Source of the DNA: Chrysomallon squamiferum
Lineage: Eukaryota > Mollusca > Gastropoda > Neomphalida > Peltospiridae
Reading direction: 5' to 3'
Assembly (NCBI GenBank): GCA_012295275.1
Contig: CM022667.1
Location: forward strand, 13,602,056 to 13,666,055
DNA length: 64,000 bases
Within the stretch, counting starts at the first letter, position 1. Each line of letters opens with the position of its first letter. The notes under the pieces were generated by a model that was not told the origin of the DNA, made no database searches, and saw only the letters and a list, made by a program, of their open reading frames with translations. Positions 35,456-46,281 of the stretch are shown in pieces. Both the position numbers and the translations under genes were made by a program.

Positions 35456-37020
35456 TATTCGTAATACCTTATAATCCCATTTAATGTCAGGAAAATACAG
35501 CTAGCTGTGTGGTAGTGATAAATGGTTGCAGGGGAGGCAATGGCCGAAGGGAATTAACTCTAGTTGACTAGCCTTTACAATATAAGCGACATACACAAAA
35601 AACACCAAGCGTCATTTCAGCCACGACGGGAAAACATTTATTTGCTTTTTTCATCCATTGCCATCCAGCCTTTTTTCAATTAGAAAAACGGCTGATATTG
35701 TCTGAAAAAAGAAAGAAAATGAAAGTGTCTGCCCAGAAAAATGTAGGCAGATCGAAGCGAAGGATCAACCAACCTTCTCGTTTTTTGACGATCGAGCCGT
35801 CTCAACAGCGAAAACGAAGACAAAGGGCCATGGATGATTCCACGATTGTTTCAGAATGGAACGACGGGTGGAAAACAGTCAGTCGGATACTGGCAATTTT
35901 AACTTGAGTACGTAGATATTTTGTCTCCGTCATTAATAGTCGTTACATTTGACGAGATAGGGCTGAGTGTATCGCAAAAGAATGGCGGCAAATAATTTAG
36001 GATGGGGAACATGTTGACGTGTATAAGTCCAGCCAGGAAATGGAAGCAAGTCAGGGTGGCGTAGGCGACCTCCTATTGAAGGACAGAAAACTAGTGGTCA
36101 AAAACAGGGAAAATGGAGGTTGTTTTACATCAGTCCACCCGTAGACGTCGGCTGTCATGACTTTTATGTGTCTTACTGGACGCTCAACAACTCTTGACTT
36201 TCTTTAACGGATGTTAGGATGTTAGCCGACAGAAGCAGTTCATGGCCATGTTATTATGAACAATTCCAAATAAGAAAAGGCCAAACTTCTGGAAAATTCA
36301 TTGTGAGGGGGGTTAACAGACAATGAGCTTTGGTTGCTGTCCATGTCAGGAATAAGGGGTAGTGGAAAAGCTGGAGCACATGAGAAAGGTTCTGGTGTCT
36401 CCACTATGGCCAGTTCCTGTGGATCACTTAGAACATTTCACTGCTTTCTTGTCATTAGAGCAATTAGCCCCACCTACTATAAAAACGTATATTAGTGGGA
36501 TCAGTAGATGGCAAACATTAAGGGCGATGGGGTTTCTACAAGGTATTTTTATTTCATAATTTTTAGTACACACATGCAACCCTATCATTTTCTCAATTTT
36601 GGAGAAAATTATGGCTCCAATATCTATTATTTCTTTATCAGTTTGAAGCCGATTTATTTGAAACCCTTTTCAAAATGGCGGTCTTTGCATTTTTACAGGT
36701 GGGAGATATAATAGCCAGAACACCAGCGGACAATTCGAACAGAACATTTGCGGATGTTGACTTCAAGATTAGAACAAGAAAAACGACCCTACCAGCTGAA
36801 ACTTCTCATAAGGAAATCGAACAATGATCAAAGAGGTAATGGCTATCTACTGTATCTCTACAGTTTCGCAGATGAAAACGTCTGAAACTGTTGTAGTTAT
36901 TCAGAGAGATTAATATTTGTATACATCGGACTTATTTTTGCGATTTCTCGTGAAACTCAGATGCTAATCAGCTGTGATGCCAAGGTTCCCAGTCTGCAAC
37001 TGCCCTAATTAAAGCATCTC
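35456..37020 (+). mobile_element. Decayed tyrosine-recombinase element, copy 2
   Basis: Nearly collinear with 24368-25970. It has the KVSAQKNVGRSKRRINQP ORF (35698-35907), the SAM-like segment (36362-36559: LWPVPVDHLEHFTAFL, PPTIKTYISGIS), an intron-like gap, and the catalytic-domain start (FLQVGD near 36680-36720). It shares the Arg-to-Gln loss with copy 1, so the element was already dead, or changed, before duplication. A 1-2 nt indel after FKIRT breaks the last part. Lectin flanks continue beyond both edges in both copies, so a segmental duplication rather than transposition made the second copy. Confidence 0.6.
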
Positions 37021-37353
37021 TTACGATTTTTGCATTGTTTATGTTGACATGTTTTTAATAGAGCAGAAACACTGAAACTTTAATTAATTAATTTTAGCTC
37101 TTGAACTACGACTATTCCTGCTCTGAATTTTTAATTCATGAAATGCTCTTGACGACGAAACATTTTGATGAAGGAATGAGTAACTCTGTTTTAGACACCT
37201 ATTTTATTTTAATAAACCACATCATATCCATCAGAGTCATCATTGTATCTGAATTGATAAATTACTGATTCATTGAAGATTTAAAAAATGAATGATGTGA
37301 TATTGTTAGTTTCATTGTAACAGTATCTGATTTGGATTCAATATTATAGAAAA
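37021..37353 (-). other. Type III 3' flank
   Basis: Same 3' flank as 25971-26297, closely similar. No exon. Confidence 0.55.
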
Positions 37354-37996
37354 TCACATTGGTTTCTCACAAAGGTAATTTTCTTTTTTAGAACACAAGA
37401 CATCGTGCCATGTGTTTAAAGGAAAACGTAACATAACACAGTCCTCGTTACCGTTACTATTGTGAGGTTCATTGGTTCCCCAATTGAAAAACACTAAATG
37501 ATTTCTGTCCTCCCAAACATACACGTCTTCTGTAACAGCATCAGTCAGTCCGATGTATAAATATTCACTTGTGTCTTAATAACAATAACAGAACTAATAA
37601 AAATACCAATGAAAATAAAAACAGAGACACCCACAACAACAACAAAAACAACAATAACAATAATAATAATAACGATAATAAGAACAATTCCTGGAAAATG
37701 TATTTAGTTACAACTAGCAAAAAATACCGTATTTATTATAGAAGCTTTTGTTGTCAAGTAAATGAAATAGTTGTAGATTTATCAGTAGTAGTTCAATAGT
37801 TATCTTCCTACTATGTTTGCTTGTATGTGGTCACCAATAGCAGTGTTTTTCTCTTCTGTGTCCAGTACAATCAGTCTTGAACCTATCTGACTGCAGGCGT
37901 CACGTGCTTCAGAAAATGTTTTCTGATCACTGAACACTTTGAAACATAGATTCAGTTTGTCCAGATAAACAAACCCATCTCCCACTGGACAGGAAC
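37354..37996 (-). pseudogene. Type III lectin remnant, exons 3 and 4 only
   Basis: Exon 4 (37574-37354) is open: DTSEYLYIGLTDAV, WEDRNH, NEPHNSNGNEDC, TWHDVLC, NYLCEKPM. Exon 3 (37996-37811) is open: SCPVGDGFVYLDKLNLC, ARDACSQIG, LIVLDTEEKN. Its donor, however, has lost one G (ACATAGTAGG instead of ACATAGGTAGG), so either the splice site or the frame is broken. The exon 4 acceptor is TTAAG rather than TTCAG. Homology to intron 2 ends near 38060, and exons 1 and 2 are absent. Confidence 0.8.
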
Positions 37997-38060
37997 CTGT
38001 CAGGAAATGATAATAATTGCTAAAAAGTTTTTAAAATAATAATTAGTTTTCCTTTGTATA

Positions 38061-38393
38061 ACTTTTGTAATCTCCCAAAGATTTCAATTTTTGATGAGTT
38101 TATTTATTAACATTCGACACTATCTGATAATCAACAAATATAAAAACAAAAAAACTGGAAGTCAGCTTTATTCTGTTGATATCAACTTCCAAAGACATTA
38201 CAACAAAGTGTTTTCTTCTGGATCATCTATTAAACAAAACTGTGCATAGTCAAGTATTCCATTTCACTGCCTTTCTCTCTGTATGACTTGTTTGATACAT
38301 GACTATTGGAACGTGTGACTATACGACATAAAGCTGTATATTGTCAGAAATCAATGTGATGACAATGGTAACAATGGTAATGACAACAACAGG

Positions 38394-38483
<90 letters not shown>

Positions 38484-39692
38484 CTCTCTGGCTCTGTTAG
38501 CAAATTCGTGAATTGGTTTCACAGCAGTCAATTGTCTCAAATGTGATTTTATGATTTAATTTAATTTAATTTAATTTTATTTATTTTTATTACTTTTTGT
38601 CGATGAGTTTAATTTTTGAATTATTATTCTTCCGTTTAACTTTTTTTCTCTCTGTCTAGTTACTTTTATATGTCTTTCTTCTTTATGATATGTCTATTTT
38701 AATTTAATTTACTTTAGTGTCGCTTTTTGTTATGATTGTGTTTGCCGTTGTCGTTGTTGCGTTTTCTCACCTGTGAAGATTATGAAATTTATTCGGATGC
38801 CTACTTAAAAATAAATACATTTGATAAAATACAAATTCCCTGATGGAGTTGAATATAAGCAGGTTGTTGAGGTTCTCATCCTTATTATTAATAATCTAGA
38901 ACGGGATATATGTTTTTCGTATATACCTTTATTCTTGTATGAGAAAATATAATGTTTCCTTTAAATATGTTTCATTAGTAATAGTACTATTACTATTTGT
39001 AGTAGTACTTGTTGTCGTGGTCGTTGTTGCTCTTCTAATTGTTTGTTTTTGCTGGGGTTTTGTTTGTTTCTTTGTTTCATTATGTATCGATTTACTGTTC
39101 ATAGTTACTTTCTATGTTCCATATGTAAATGTATAAACTATCATTTGTTAATTGTAATTTTCATTACATCCATATCTTTTGTAATTAACGATTTCAAAAC
39201 TTAATTACATTTATTTTAGTTCTGAGTAACCTTTCTTGATTAAAAGTTTGATTTAATTGTAAATTCATGGAAACAAGTCCCTACTTACAACCGGGTTACG
39301 TTTAAAGTAATCGTAGGTAACAGACAACGTTACAAGGAATTTACTTACGTTTTTTGCACTGTTTATGTTGACTTGTTTTTAGCAGAGCAGAAACACTGAA
39401 ATGTGAATTAATTAATTGTAGATTTTTAACTATAACTATTCCTGCTCTGAATTTTTAATTCATGATATGCTCTTGACGAGGAAACATTTTGATGGAGGAA
39501 TGAGTAACTCTGTTTTAGACAACTATTTTATTTTAATCAACCTCATCATAACATCAGAATCATCATAATAAGCATGTTTGTCGTCAGAATTTATAAATTA
39601 CTGATTCATTAAAGATTAAAAAAAAAAAAAAAATCTGATTTGTTAGTTTCATCTGTAACATGTATCAGATTGTGATTCAATAATACAACAAA
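38061..39692. other. Intergenic: inverted repeat arm, (CT)n, duplicated T-rich block
   Basis: 38060-38330 is an inverted copy of 42570-42850 (GATGATCCAGAAG and TTGATATCAAC words in opposite sense). A (CT)n tract spans 38396-38488. 38.5-39.2 kb is repeated at 48.2-48.7, 48.83-49.3 and partly 57.0-57.6 kb. 39.35-39.69 kb is type III 3' flank. No exon. Confidence 0.55.
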
Positions 39693-40000
39693 TCACATTG
39701 GTTTCTCACAAATGTAATTTTCTTTTGTATAACACAAGAAATCATGCCATGTGTTCAAAGGAAAACGTAACATAACACAGTCCTCGTCAAAAAGATTATC
39801 ATGTGGTTCATTGGTTCCCCAATTGAAAAACAGTGCCTGATTTCCGTCCTCCCAAACATAAATGCCTTCTTTAACAGCATCAGTCAGTCCGATGAATATA
39901 TATTCACCTGTTTCTGAATAACAATAAGAGAAATAATAAAAATACCAATGACAATAAAAACAGCGACAACAACAACAAGAACAACAACGACAACAATAAC

Positions 40001-40047
<47 letters not shown>

Positions 40048-40901
40048 TAATAACAATGAATTGAAAATGTATTTAGTTACAACGGGTAAAACAATACCGT
40101 ATTTATTAAAGAAGTTTTCATTGTCAATTAAATGAAATAGTTGTGGATTAGTAGTATTAGTAGTAGTTACATTTCAATATTTATGTTCCTACCTATGTTT
40201 GCTTGGATGTAGTCACCAACAGCTGTATTTTTCTCTCCTGTGTCCAGTACAATCAGTCTTGAACCTATCTGACTGCAGGCATCACGTGCTTCAGTAAAAG
40301 TTTTCTGATCGCTGAACACTTTGAAACAGAGATTCAGTTTGTCCAGATAAACAAACCCATCTTCCACTGGACAGGAACCTGCCAGGAAATTATAATAATT
40401 TCTAAAAAGGTTTTTAAAATTATAATTCGTTTTCAGAATTAAGAATCATACTTATAGTAAAGTCTGTAATTTTTTTTTCAAGGACAGTTTCAGAAATTTC
40501 TTACAATCCTAGAAATATACATATATATATATTTTAAAATTATTGTTGCTATCTTTCTGTGTGGCTGTTTGTGTGTGTTTAATTAATTTAAACTATTTGT
40601 TTTAATGTGTGTGTGTCTGTAAATTTCTACCTGCACTCAGGTAAAAGTGCGTCCAGCCAGGTGAAGCTGAAAAGCTGCCCGTATTCATCAATCTCAAATA
40701 ATGCAGACGACAAATTCCATACACGTTGTACGAAAACCAAACACAGGTAGAATTATTTGCGCATCGTATCCCACAATCCCTTTGTGATGTAATTTTTTCA
40801 GCAGAAGATATGAGAGCCTGGTTTATCTGAACATCATCAAAATCAGGATATTTTATCCATATCATTGTCGTGTTGCACCTGTGATGATGATGATCATGAT
40901 G

Positions 40902-40960
<59 letters not shown>

Positions 40961-41298
40961 AAGAAGAAGAAGAAGAAGAAGAATGTTATTTGAATTAGTA
41001 AAGATAGATTAGTTTGGTTACATTATAACTCTCTCGGAATATTTTTTTTTTTTTAGCTACCATAAACAGCATTCTACTATAAATAAAAGAAATTTTAAAT
41101 AAAATTTCTATTTCGTTTAATTTGATTTTATAACAACTGATTTGTCTTATTGCAATATCAAAGAATTATATTCGTTGTAAATTTTATCTCTATCCTAAGA
41201 TATAGTTAACAATATATAAAAACAGATATTACCTACCTCATGTTACCATGGCAACAGATTACAAACGTTAACACCAAAATAAATGGTGAATAATCCAT
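39693..41298 (-). CDS. C-type lectin, PAN plus CTLD (type III), complete
   Basis: Minus-strand exons: 41298-41237 (signal MDYSPFILVLTFVICCHG), 40878-40631, 40378-40193 and 39913-39693. They make 717 nt, 238 residues, with phases 2-1-1. PAN: CNTTMIWIKYPDF, DCGIRC, STCVWFSYN, GICRLH. CTLD: SCPVEDGFVYLDKLNLC, ARDACSQIG, LIVLDTGEKN, FIGLTDAV, WEDGNQ, NEPHDN, DEDCVML, TWHDFLC, YICEKPM. All four core cysteines are intact. The sugar-site triad is EPH and the WND position is WHD. The exon 2 acceptor sits behind (TTC)n/(TTA)n and ATCATCAC triplets in coding sense. An ACAGTTTGG initiator-like word lies ~30 bp before the ATG. It is predicted secreted and has the best preserved type III sequence. Confidence 0.88.
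40905..40982. repeat. Compound (AAT)n(GAA)n microsatellite
   Basis: Plus-strand AAT then AGA/GAA triplets in intron 1. In coding sense it is a TTC/TTA pyrimidine-rich tract just before the exon 2 acceptor. Confidence 0.93.
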
Positions 41299-42480
41299 CT
41301 CTCGCAAGTATGAAAGAATTTCAACCAAACTGTCCGGTGTAATAATTTGTACTACGCAGTGAGTATCTGTATTTGGTTCGGAATGAATATTGATTATTGA
41401 TTATCTTTCCAGGAGAAGAAAATTCGAATAGAGAAGCCCACAAGTTGAGACAATGTGTCTGATGTTGTATTAATGAGAATATTATCAAATCCCTGATGAC
41501 AAACAACATTAATTTTTGAACTCTAGCATACTATGCAATCTTACCTCTTTGTATTACGTGCAGAAAAATATACTGAGAATAAAAATCAAAGAAATATTTT
41601 ATAATGTGTTTTTATATTAACAGAGACGATTAAATAAACTGTAAAAAGATAATTAGGAACAAGTTGTAATCTTTGTTGGTTTTCAAGTGTCTGCATTTCA
41701 GTAGAGTTTTGTAACATAATAAAAATGTTGGTTGGCTTTGAAATGATTGATTCATAGTTTCTAATATAACATAATCCCACACTACACTGACTAGTAGAAA
41801 ACACGTCAAATAATATGCCGAAAACACGTGTGTGTTTCACGTGAAATCCACATAAATACACGATAATTTGCATAAATATCACACGTTCTTTTTGTGTTTC
41901 CAAGTGTTTATTGTTCGAAAAAAGTCCACGAGATTTAAGATATCAATATCTTTATCCTTCATAAGCATTTCAAATCCATGAAGGTTCCATATATAACTCA
42001 TATTCCTTCACACGGTACTTTGGCTCCAGATAATACCTACCAGTTCAGGGCAAATGACCTTTTACTGAGATGGTTGACGTGTTTTCATCCACTGAAACAG
42101 GATCTGTGAAGTATTGTAATCTAAACCTTTTTATATACTCGTTTAATATCTGTACACTCTTTGAGGTATAATTAAGACGTTAGGAACGTTTGAGCTAATT
42201 AATGCCATAAATAAATTAATGAGTGACATTTATGAATGTTCGCAACATGTTTAAAAATAATGCATACGTCTGGATCTCATAAAAAGTTTCATTTTTATAT
42301 ATAATACTTATATATTCGTTTAACACTATATGAGTAACTGAGTGCTTATGTTGCCAAATGACTGAAACGAATGACAATTTCTCCGTAGGTTAAGAAGAAG
42401 AATTATAATGAAATTTATTGAGATACAAATTCGTAAATTATTTCATATCAGTGACATCAAGATATCTTGATCTTATTTTA
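41299..42480 (-). promoter_or_regulatory. Upstream region of type III gene
   Basis: Collinear with 26.58-27.65 and 51.53-52.6 kb. Shared words include CTTTCCAGGAGAAG, CGAATAGAGAAG, AATGTTGGTTGG and the palindrome TTTCACGTGAAA (41835-41846). A second palindrome, ATCAAGATATCTTGAT, lies at 42456-42471. No exon. Confidence 0.5.
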
Positions 42481-42949
42481 ATCTGGTTTTCTAGTTTAAT
42501 AATACAGAATAATAGACAGTAACAAACTGGTATCGAACAATATAGAAAATCACATTGATGTCTGACAATATTCGGCTTTATGCCATATAGTCACATGTGC
42601 CATTAGTCATGTATCAAACAAGTCATACAGACAGAAAGGCAGTGAAATGGAATACTTGACTATGCACACTTTTGCTTAATAGATGATCCAGAAGAAAGCA
42701 CTTTGTTGTAATGTCTTTGCAAGTTGATATCAACAGAATAAAGCTGACATCCACTTTTTTTTTTATATATGTATTTGTTGATTATCAGATAGTGTCGAAT
42801 GTAGTCATCAAAAATTAATTTCTTTGGGAGATTACAAAAGTTATTCTATCTAAAGTTTTGTATTTTAAGTATTTGTAATGTTTGATACTAATTAGAGGGC
42901 TAAGTTTTGCAGAATTTTATTTGTTTTATTAAAGTGAACTTGCAGTTTT

Positions 42950-43019
42950 AAATAATTAAATTAAGAGCTAAAGGAATCTGAGTTTTTGATGTCCTGTTCC
43001 ATTGTAAAACTGCAGAAAG
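42950..43019 (+). pseudogene. Type II exon-1 relic, start codon deleted
   Basis: AAGGAATCTGAGTTTTTGATG...GCAGAAAG|GTATTC matches type II exon 1. The ATG and first codons are deleted (about 18 nt), and Trp of GIW is a TGA stop. The (GA)n tract at 43041-43128 follows. Confidence 0.65.
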
Positions 43020-43036
43020 GTATTCATGAATTTGCT

Positions 43037-43040
<4 letters not shown>

Positions 43041-43128
<88 letters not shown>
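43041..43128. repeat. (GA)n microsatellite
   Basis: About 44 GA units. Confidence 0.97.
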
Positions 43129-43131
<3 letters not shown>

Positions 43132-43309
43132 GCTGCATGCATTATTATTATCATCATCATTATTATCCATGATTATCTTCAAAATCTAGTTATTGAATTT
43201 GTATGCTGTGCATGTGAAGCTCTTGTTATTAGGTTTTTGCTTAGTATATTGATCCTAAATAAATAAAATAAAATAAAACTAAATTAAATAAAGTAATAAA
43301 ATCACATTT

Positions 43310-43961
43310 AAGACAATTGACTGCTGTGAAACCAAATATCGGTTCACATTGATTCATTGATTTTGTATACATTTATAGCCGTCTCTGAATGATAAAAAAT
43401 TAAAACCCAATTCTAAATTTTGAATAATAGCGATTTGCTCAGTTGTTGATTGAAATATATGTAGTTATAACAGTACCATATACTAGAAAAATGTGTTTTC
43501 TGAGTATCATCATAACCAACAAGTTAGTCAGAATTAATTTCTGTTCTGTTGATTTATTTATTTTACATTTTCTATGGGCATCGGCACCAATACTGTATAA
43601 GAAAATGTTTTATTCATTATCATAATTACCATAATATTAGTCACGATCGTTGATATCAACAGAGGAAAGCTGACGTCCACTTTTACAGTAATTGTTTGTT
43701 TTCTATTTACCGATATTGATTATTAGATAGAGTCGAACCTTAATAAATGTAGTCATTAAAAATTAAACTATTTTGGAGACTTCAACAATTATACTGAACG
43801 TATTCAAGTGTATCGGCTTCATACCACATTTTTGCTAAAGTTAAATTTCTGTCTAAACGTTTTCAAATTTTTGATACTAATTAGTAGCTTAGTTTCGTAG
43901 ACTTTTAGTTGCTTTATTGAAAAGATCTGGCAGTTGTAAATAATTAAGTTAACAGCTAAAA
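43310..43961 (+). promoter_or_regulatory. Type II upstream module copy
   Basis: Same order of blocks as 3376-3965, leading to an exon 1 at 43962. Only the 5' half of this gene copy survives. Confidence 0.45.
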
Positions 43962-44029
43962 ATGAGAACCTTTCTCATCAAAGGAATCTTGGTTTTGGAT
44001 GTCCTCTTCTATAGTAAAACTGCAGAAAA
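43962..44029 (+). pseudogene. Orphan type II signal-peptide exon
   Basis: 68 nt, [22 protein letters not shown], then GTATTC with A as last exon base. Followed by (GA)n and then only a 52-nt PAN mini-exon at 44520-44571. Confidence 0.7.
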
Positions 44030-44046
44030 GTATTCATGAACTGGCT

Positions 44047-44155
<109 letters not shown>

Positions 44156-44428
44156 GCATGCATTATTATTATCATCATCATTATTATCCATGATTATCTT
44201 CAAAATCTAGTTATTGAATTTGTAATATTGCTGTGCATGTGAAGCTCTTGTTATTAGGTTTTTGCTTAGTATATTGATCCTGTCTTTGTTCTTTTGTTTC
44301 AATGTTGTATTTTTCTTCAGAAAAATCTAGGAATAAAAGTGTGGTTGAAATTAGGATATGAACCTCTGTTTTGATTCTAAAACTACATACACATTTATAT
44401 TAAGGGGTAAGTAGGAAATATTTTTGGA

Positions 44429-44431
<3 letters not shown>

Positions 44432-44494
<63 letters not shown>
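44432..44494. repeat. (CA)n microsatellite
   Basis: About 31 CA units before the mini-exon. Confidence 0.95.
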
Positions 44495-44498
<4 letters not shown>

Positions 44499-44519
44499 CT
44501 AGATGTTTTATTATTGTAG

Positions 44520-44571
44520 GTCGATCTGTTCACCTATTTGGTTTAGAAATCTAAATTATAACGATGTCGAG
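44520..44571 (+). pseudogene. 52-nt PAN mini-exon (second copy)
   Basis: After TTATTGTAG it reads RSICSPIWFRNLNYNDVE and ends GAG|GTAATT. It has the same length and ends as 34773-34824, and both borders remain consensus-like. The exon 1 at 43962-44029 lies upstream in the right order, so the pair could still splice, but no later coding exon is present. Confidence 0.55.
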
Positions 44572-44977
44572 GTAATTATGTAATGAAATAAATCAGTGAG
44601 TTTGGTATATTTTCATTTAGGTGAATGGTAGTGATTTAAAACTGATTTTTTTTTTAAATTTGTTCTTATTATGAGTTTCAAATTTAAAACTGTATGGAAA
44701 TTATGTGAAATAAATTAACAGTCAAACGGCAGCAGCAACAACGACAACACTAATAATAATAACAATAATAACAACGTTAAACAAGTAAAAAGAAAATAAT
44801 TAAAACCAAACAAAATAAATTATCTAAATGCAAAGCACATGCATATATTACTGCTATAACAACGCTTTTATTCGATTTAAGTGTTTTTTATCGGATCTCT
44901 TCAACCAAAATTCACCTTTCTTTGTAAAAATAACAAACGATTTGTTATTTAGTTATTTATTTATTAAATTTATGATT

Positions 44978-44987
44978 ATTATTATTA

Positions 44988-45046
<59 letters not shown>

Positions 45047-45048
45047 CA
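44978..45048. repeat. (ATT)n microsatellite
   Basis: ATT triplets, in the position equivalent to 28621-28683. Confidence 0.95.
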
Positions 45049-45093
45049 ACTTTAAGTATTTTATTCAAAACGCTTAGCATATAGGATCTGAGG

Positions 45094-45096
<3 letters not shown>

Positions 45097-45146
<50 letters not shown>
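45097..45146. repeat. (TA)n microsatellite, transposon target
   Basis: About 25 TA units abutting the left end of the Tc1-like element. TA is the known target dinucleotide of that superfamily. Confidence 0.9.
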
Positions 45147-45147
<1 letters not shown>

Positions 45148-45148
45148 T

Positions 45149-46281
45149 TTCCGAAATAAGTTTAGCAATTATGTACAAGATATGAAATACAGACAACCTG
45201 ATTGGATATTGATTTTATTTGTACACATTATTTCATTGATACAGCATTTCTGAATGTGGCCAGCAGTAGTAACACGTCGTCACGGTGTCAGCGTCTTTGC
45301 TTTAATGTGAGCTGATGAAACGGAGGGGTACATCTAATAAAATGGTGAGAGACACTCAATAATGTGTGTGTACACCAGCGCATTGATGACAGCAGTACAT
45401 CGACGTCTCATGCTTCTGATCATAGCATTAATCTCAGGAACAGTAATTGGGTTCCATTCCAGGTTCAGAGCAATTTGTAGAACATGGACATTTAAGATAT
45501 GAGGATGGTTTTCGCATACCCTACGGCCCAGTAGATCAATGCATACTCAATTTAGGATCAAGTCGCGGACTTTGGTGGCCAGTTCAATGTCGTTCCGCTC
45601 AAGAAGATGAGCGGTGGTCTAGCATTGTCATGTTGAAACAGAAAGCCAGGATTCTGAATGGAATGACTGAACGTATTGTCTGCGTCTATCTCAGACGTTC
45701 CTGAACGTGACGCGCTGTCAGGGGAACAGCTACGACAGGGCGACGTGCTTGTAAACCAGCAGCATGGAGACGATTGCGGAAACTTTGAGCATGAATTCTA
45801 GTGCCTGTGGTTTGCTGTAACGTACGTGCTAAAGTGGAGCACTTTAGAACCTATGACGTCAAGATGACGTCACTAAGTCCCTATGTTCCTTTTGAGTAGT
45901 TAATCGTGATCTACCAGAACGGGGTCGATCTCGAACTTGCCCAATTTGGTGTACTCGTTGTTGGAGTCGTCACATGGTACTGTCATCAACAGGAAGATAC
46001 TGAGCGACATCGTGTATTCGTTGACCGGCGTTAAGCCGTCCCCTTACTTCATGTCGTTGATTTTCCGTTAAGTCTGGACGGCGACCCGTTATAAACGGGA
46101 TAAAATCTTTCTTTTGTTTCTGGATCATGGTGGGTCAGCGCATCAAATTGTGGTTTCAATATAACCGTGTGCAGGTGCAGTATATATAACAAACTGTGCT
46201 GTTTTACTTACCCAAAGCGACTGGGCATATGCAGCTAACGTATTACAAAGATTTATCACTTTATTTTAATTTATTTCGCAG
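45149..46281 (-). mobile_element. Decayed Tc1/mariner-type transposon
   Basis: The minus strand, read in shifting frames, gives the N-terminal helix-turn-helix part (RLNAGQRIHDVAQYL, VRDRPRSGRSRLTT; about 46080-45900). It then gives a catalytic-core piece, FQHDNARPPLIF (about 45640-45590). The C-terminal end is MIRSMRRRCTAVINAL (about 45430-45360). These follow the order of a Tc1-like transposase, but the region with the first catalytic Asp is deleted and stops and frameshifts are frequent. The outer ends share CGAAATAA-type inverted sequence (45151-45160 and 46267-46275), a possible terminal inverted repeat. It is immobile as it stands. Confidence 0.75.
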
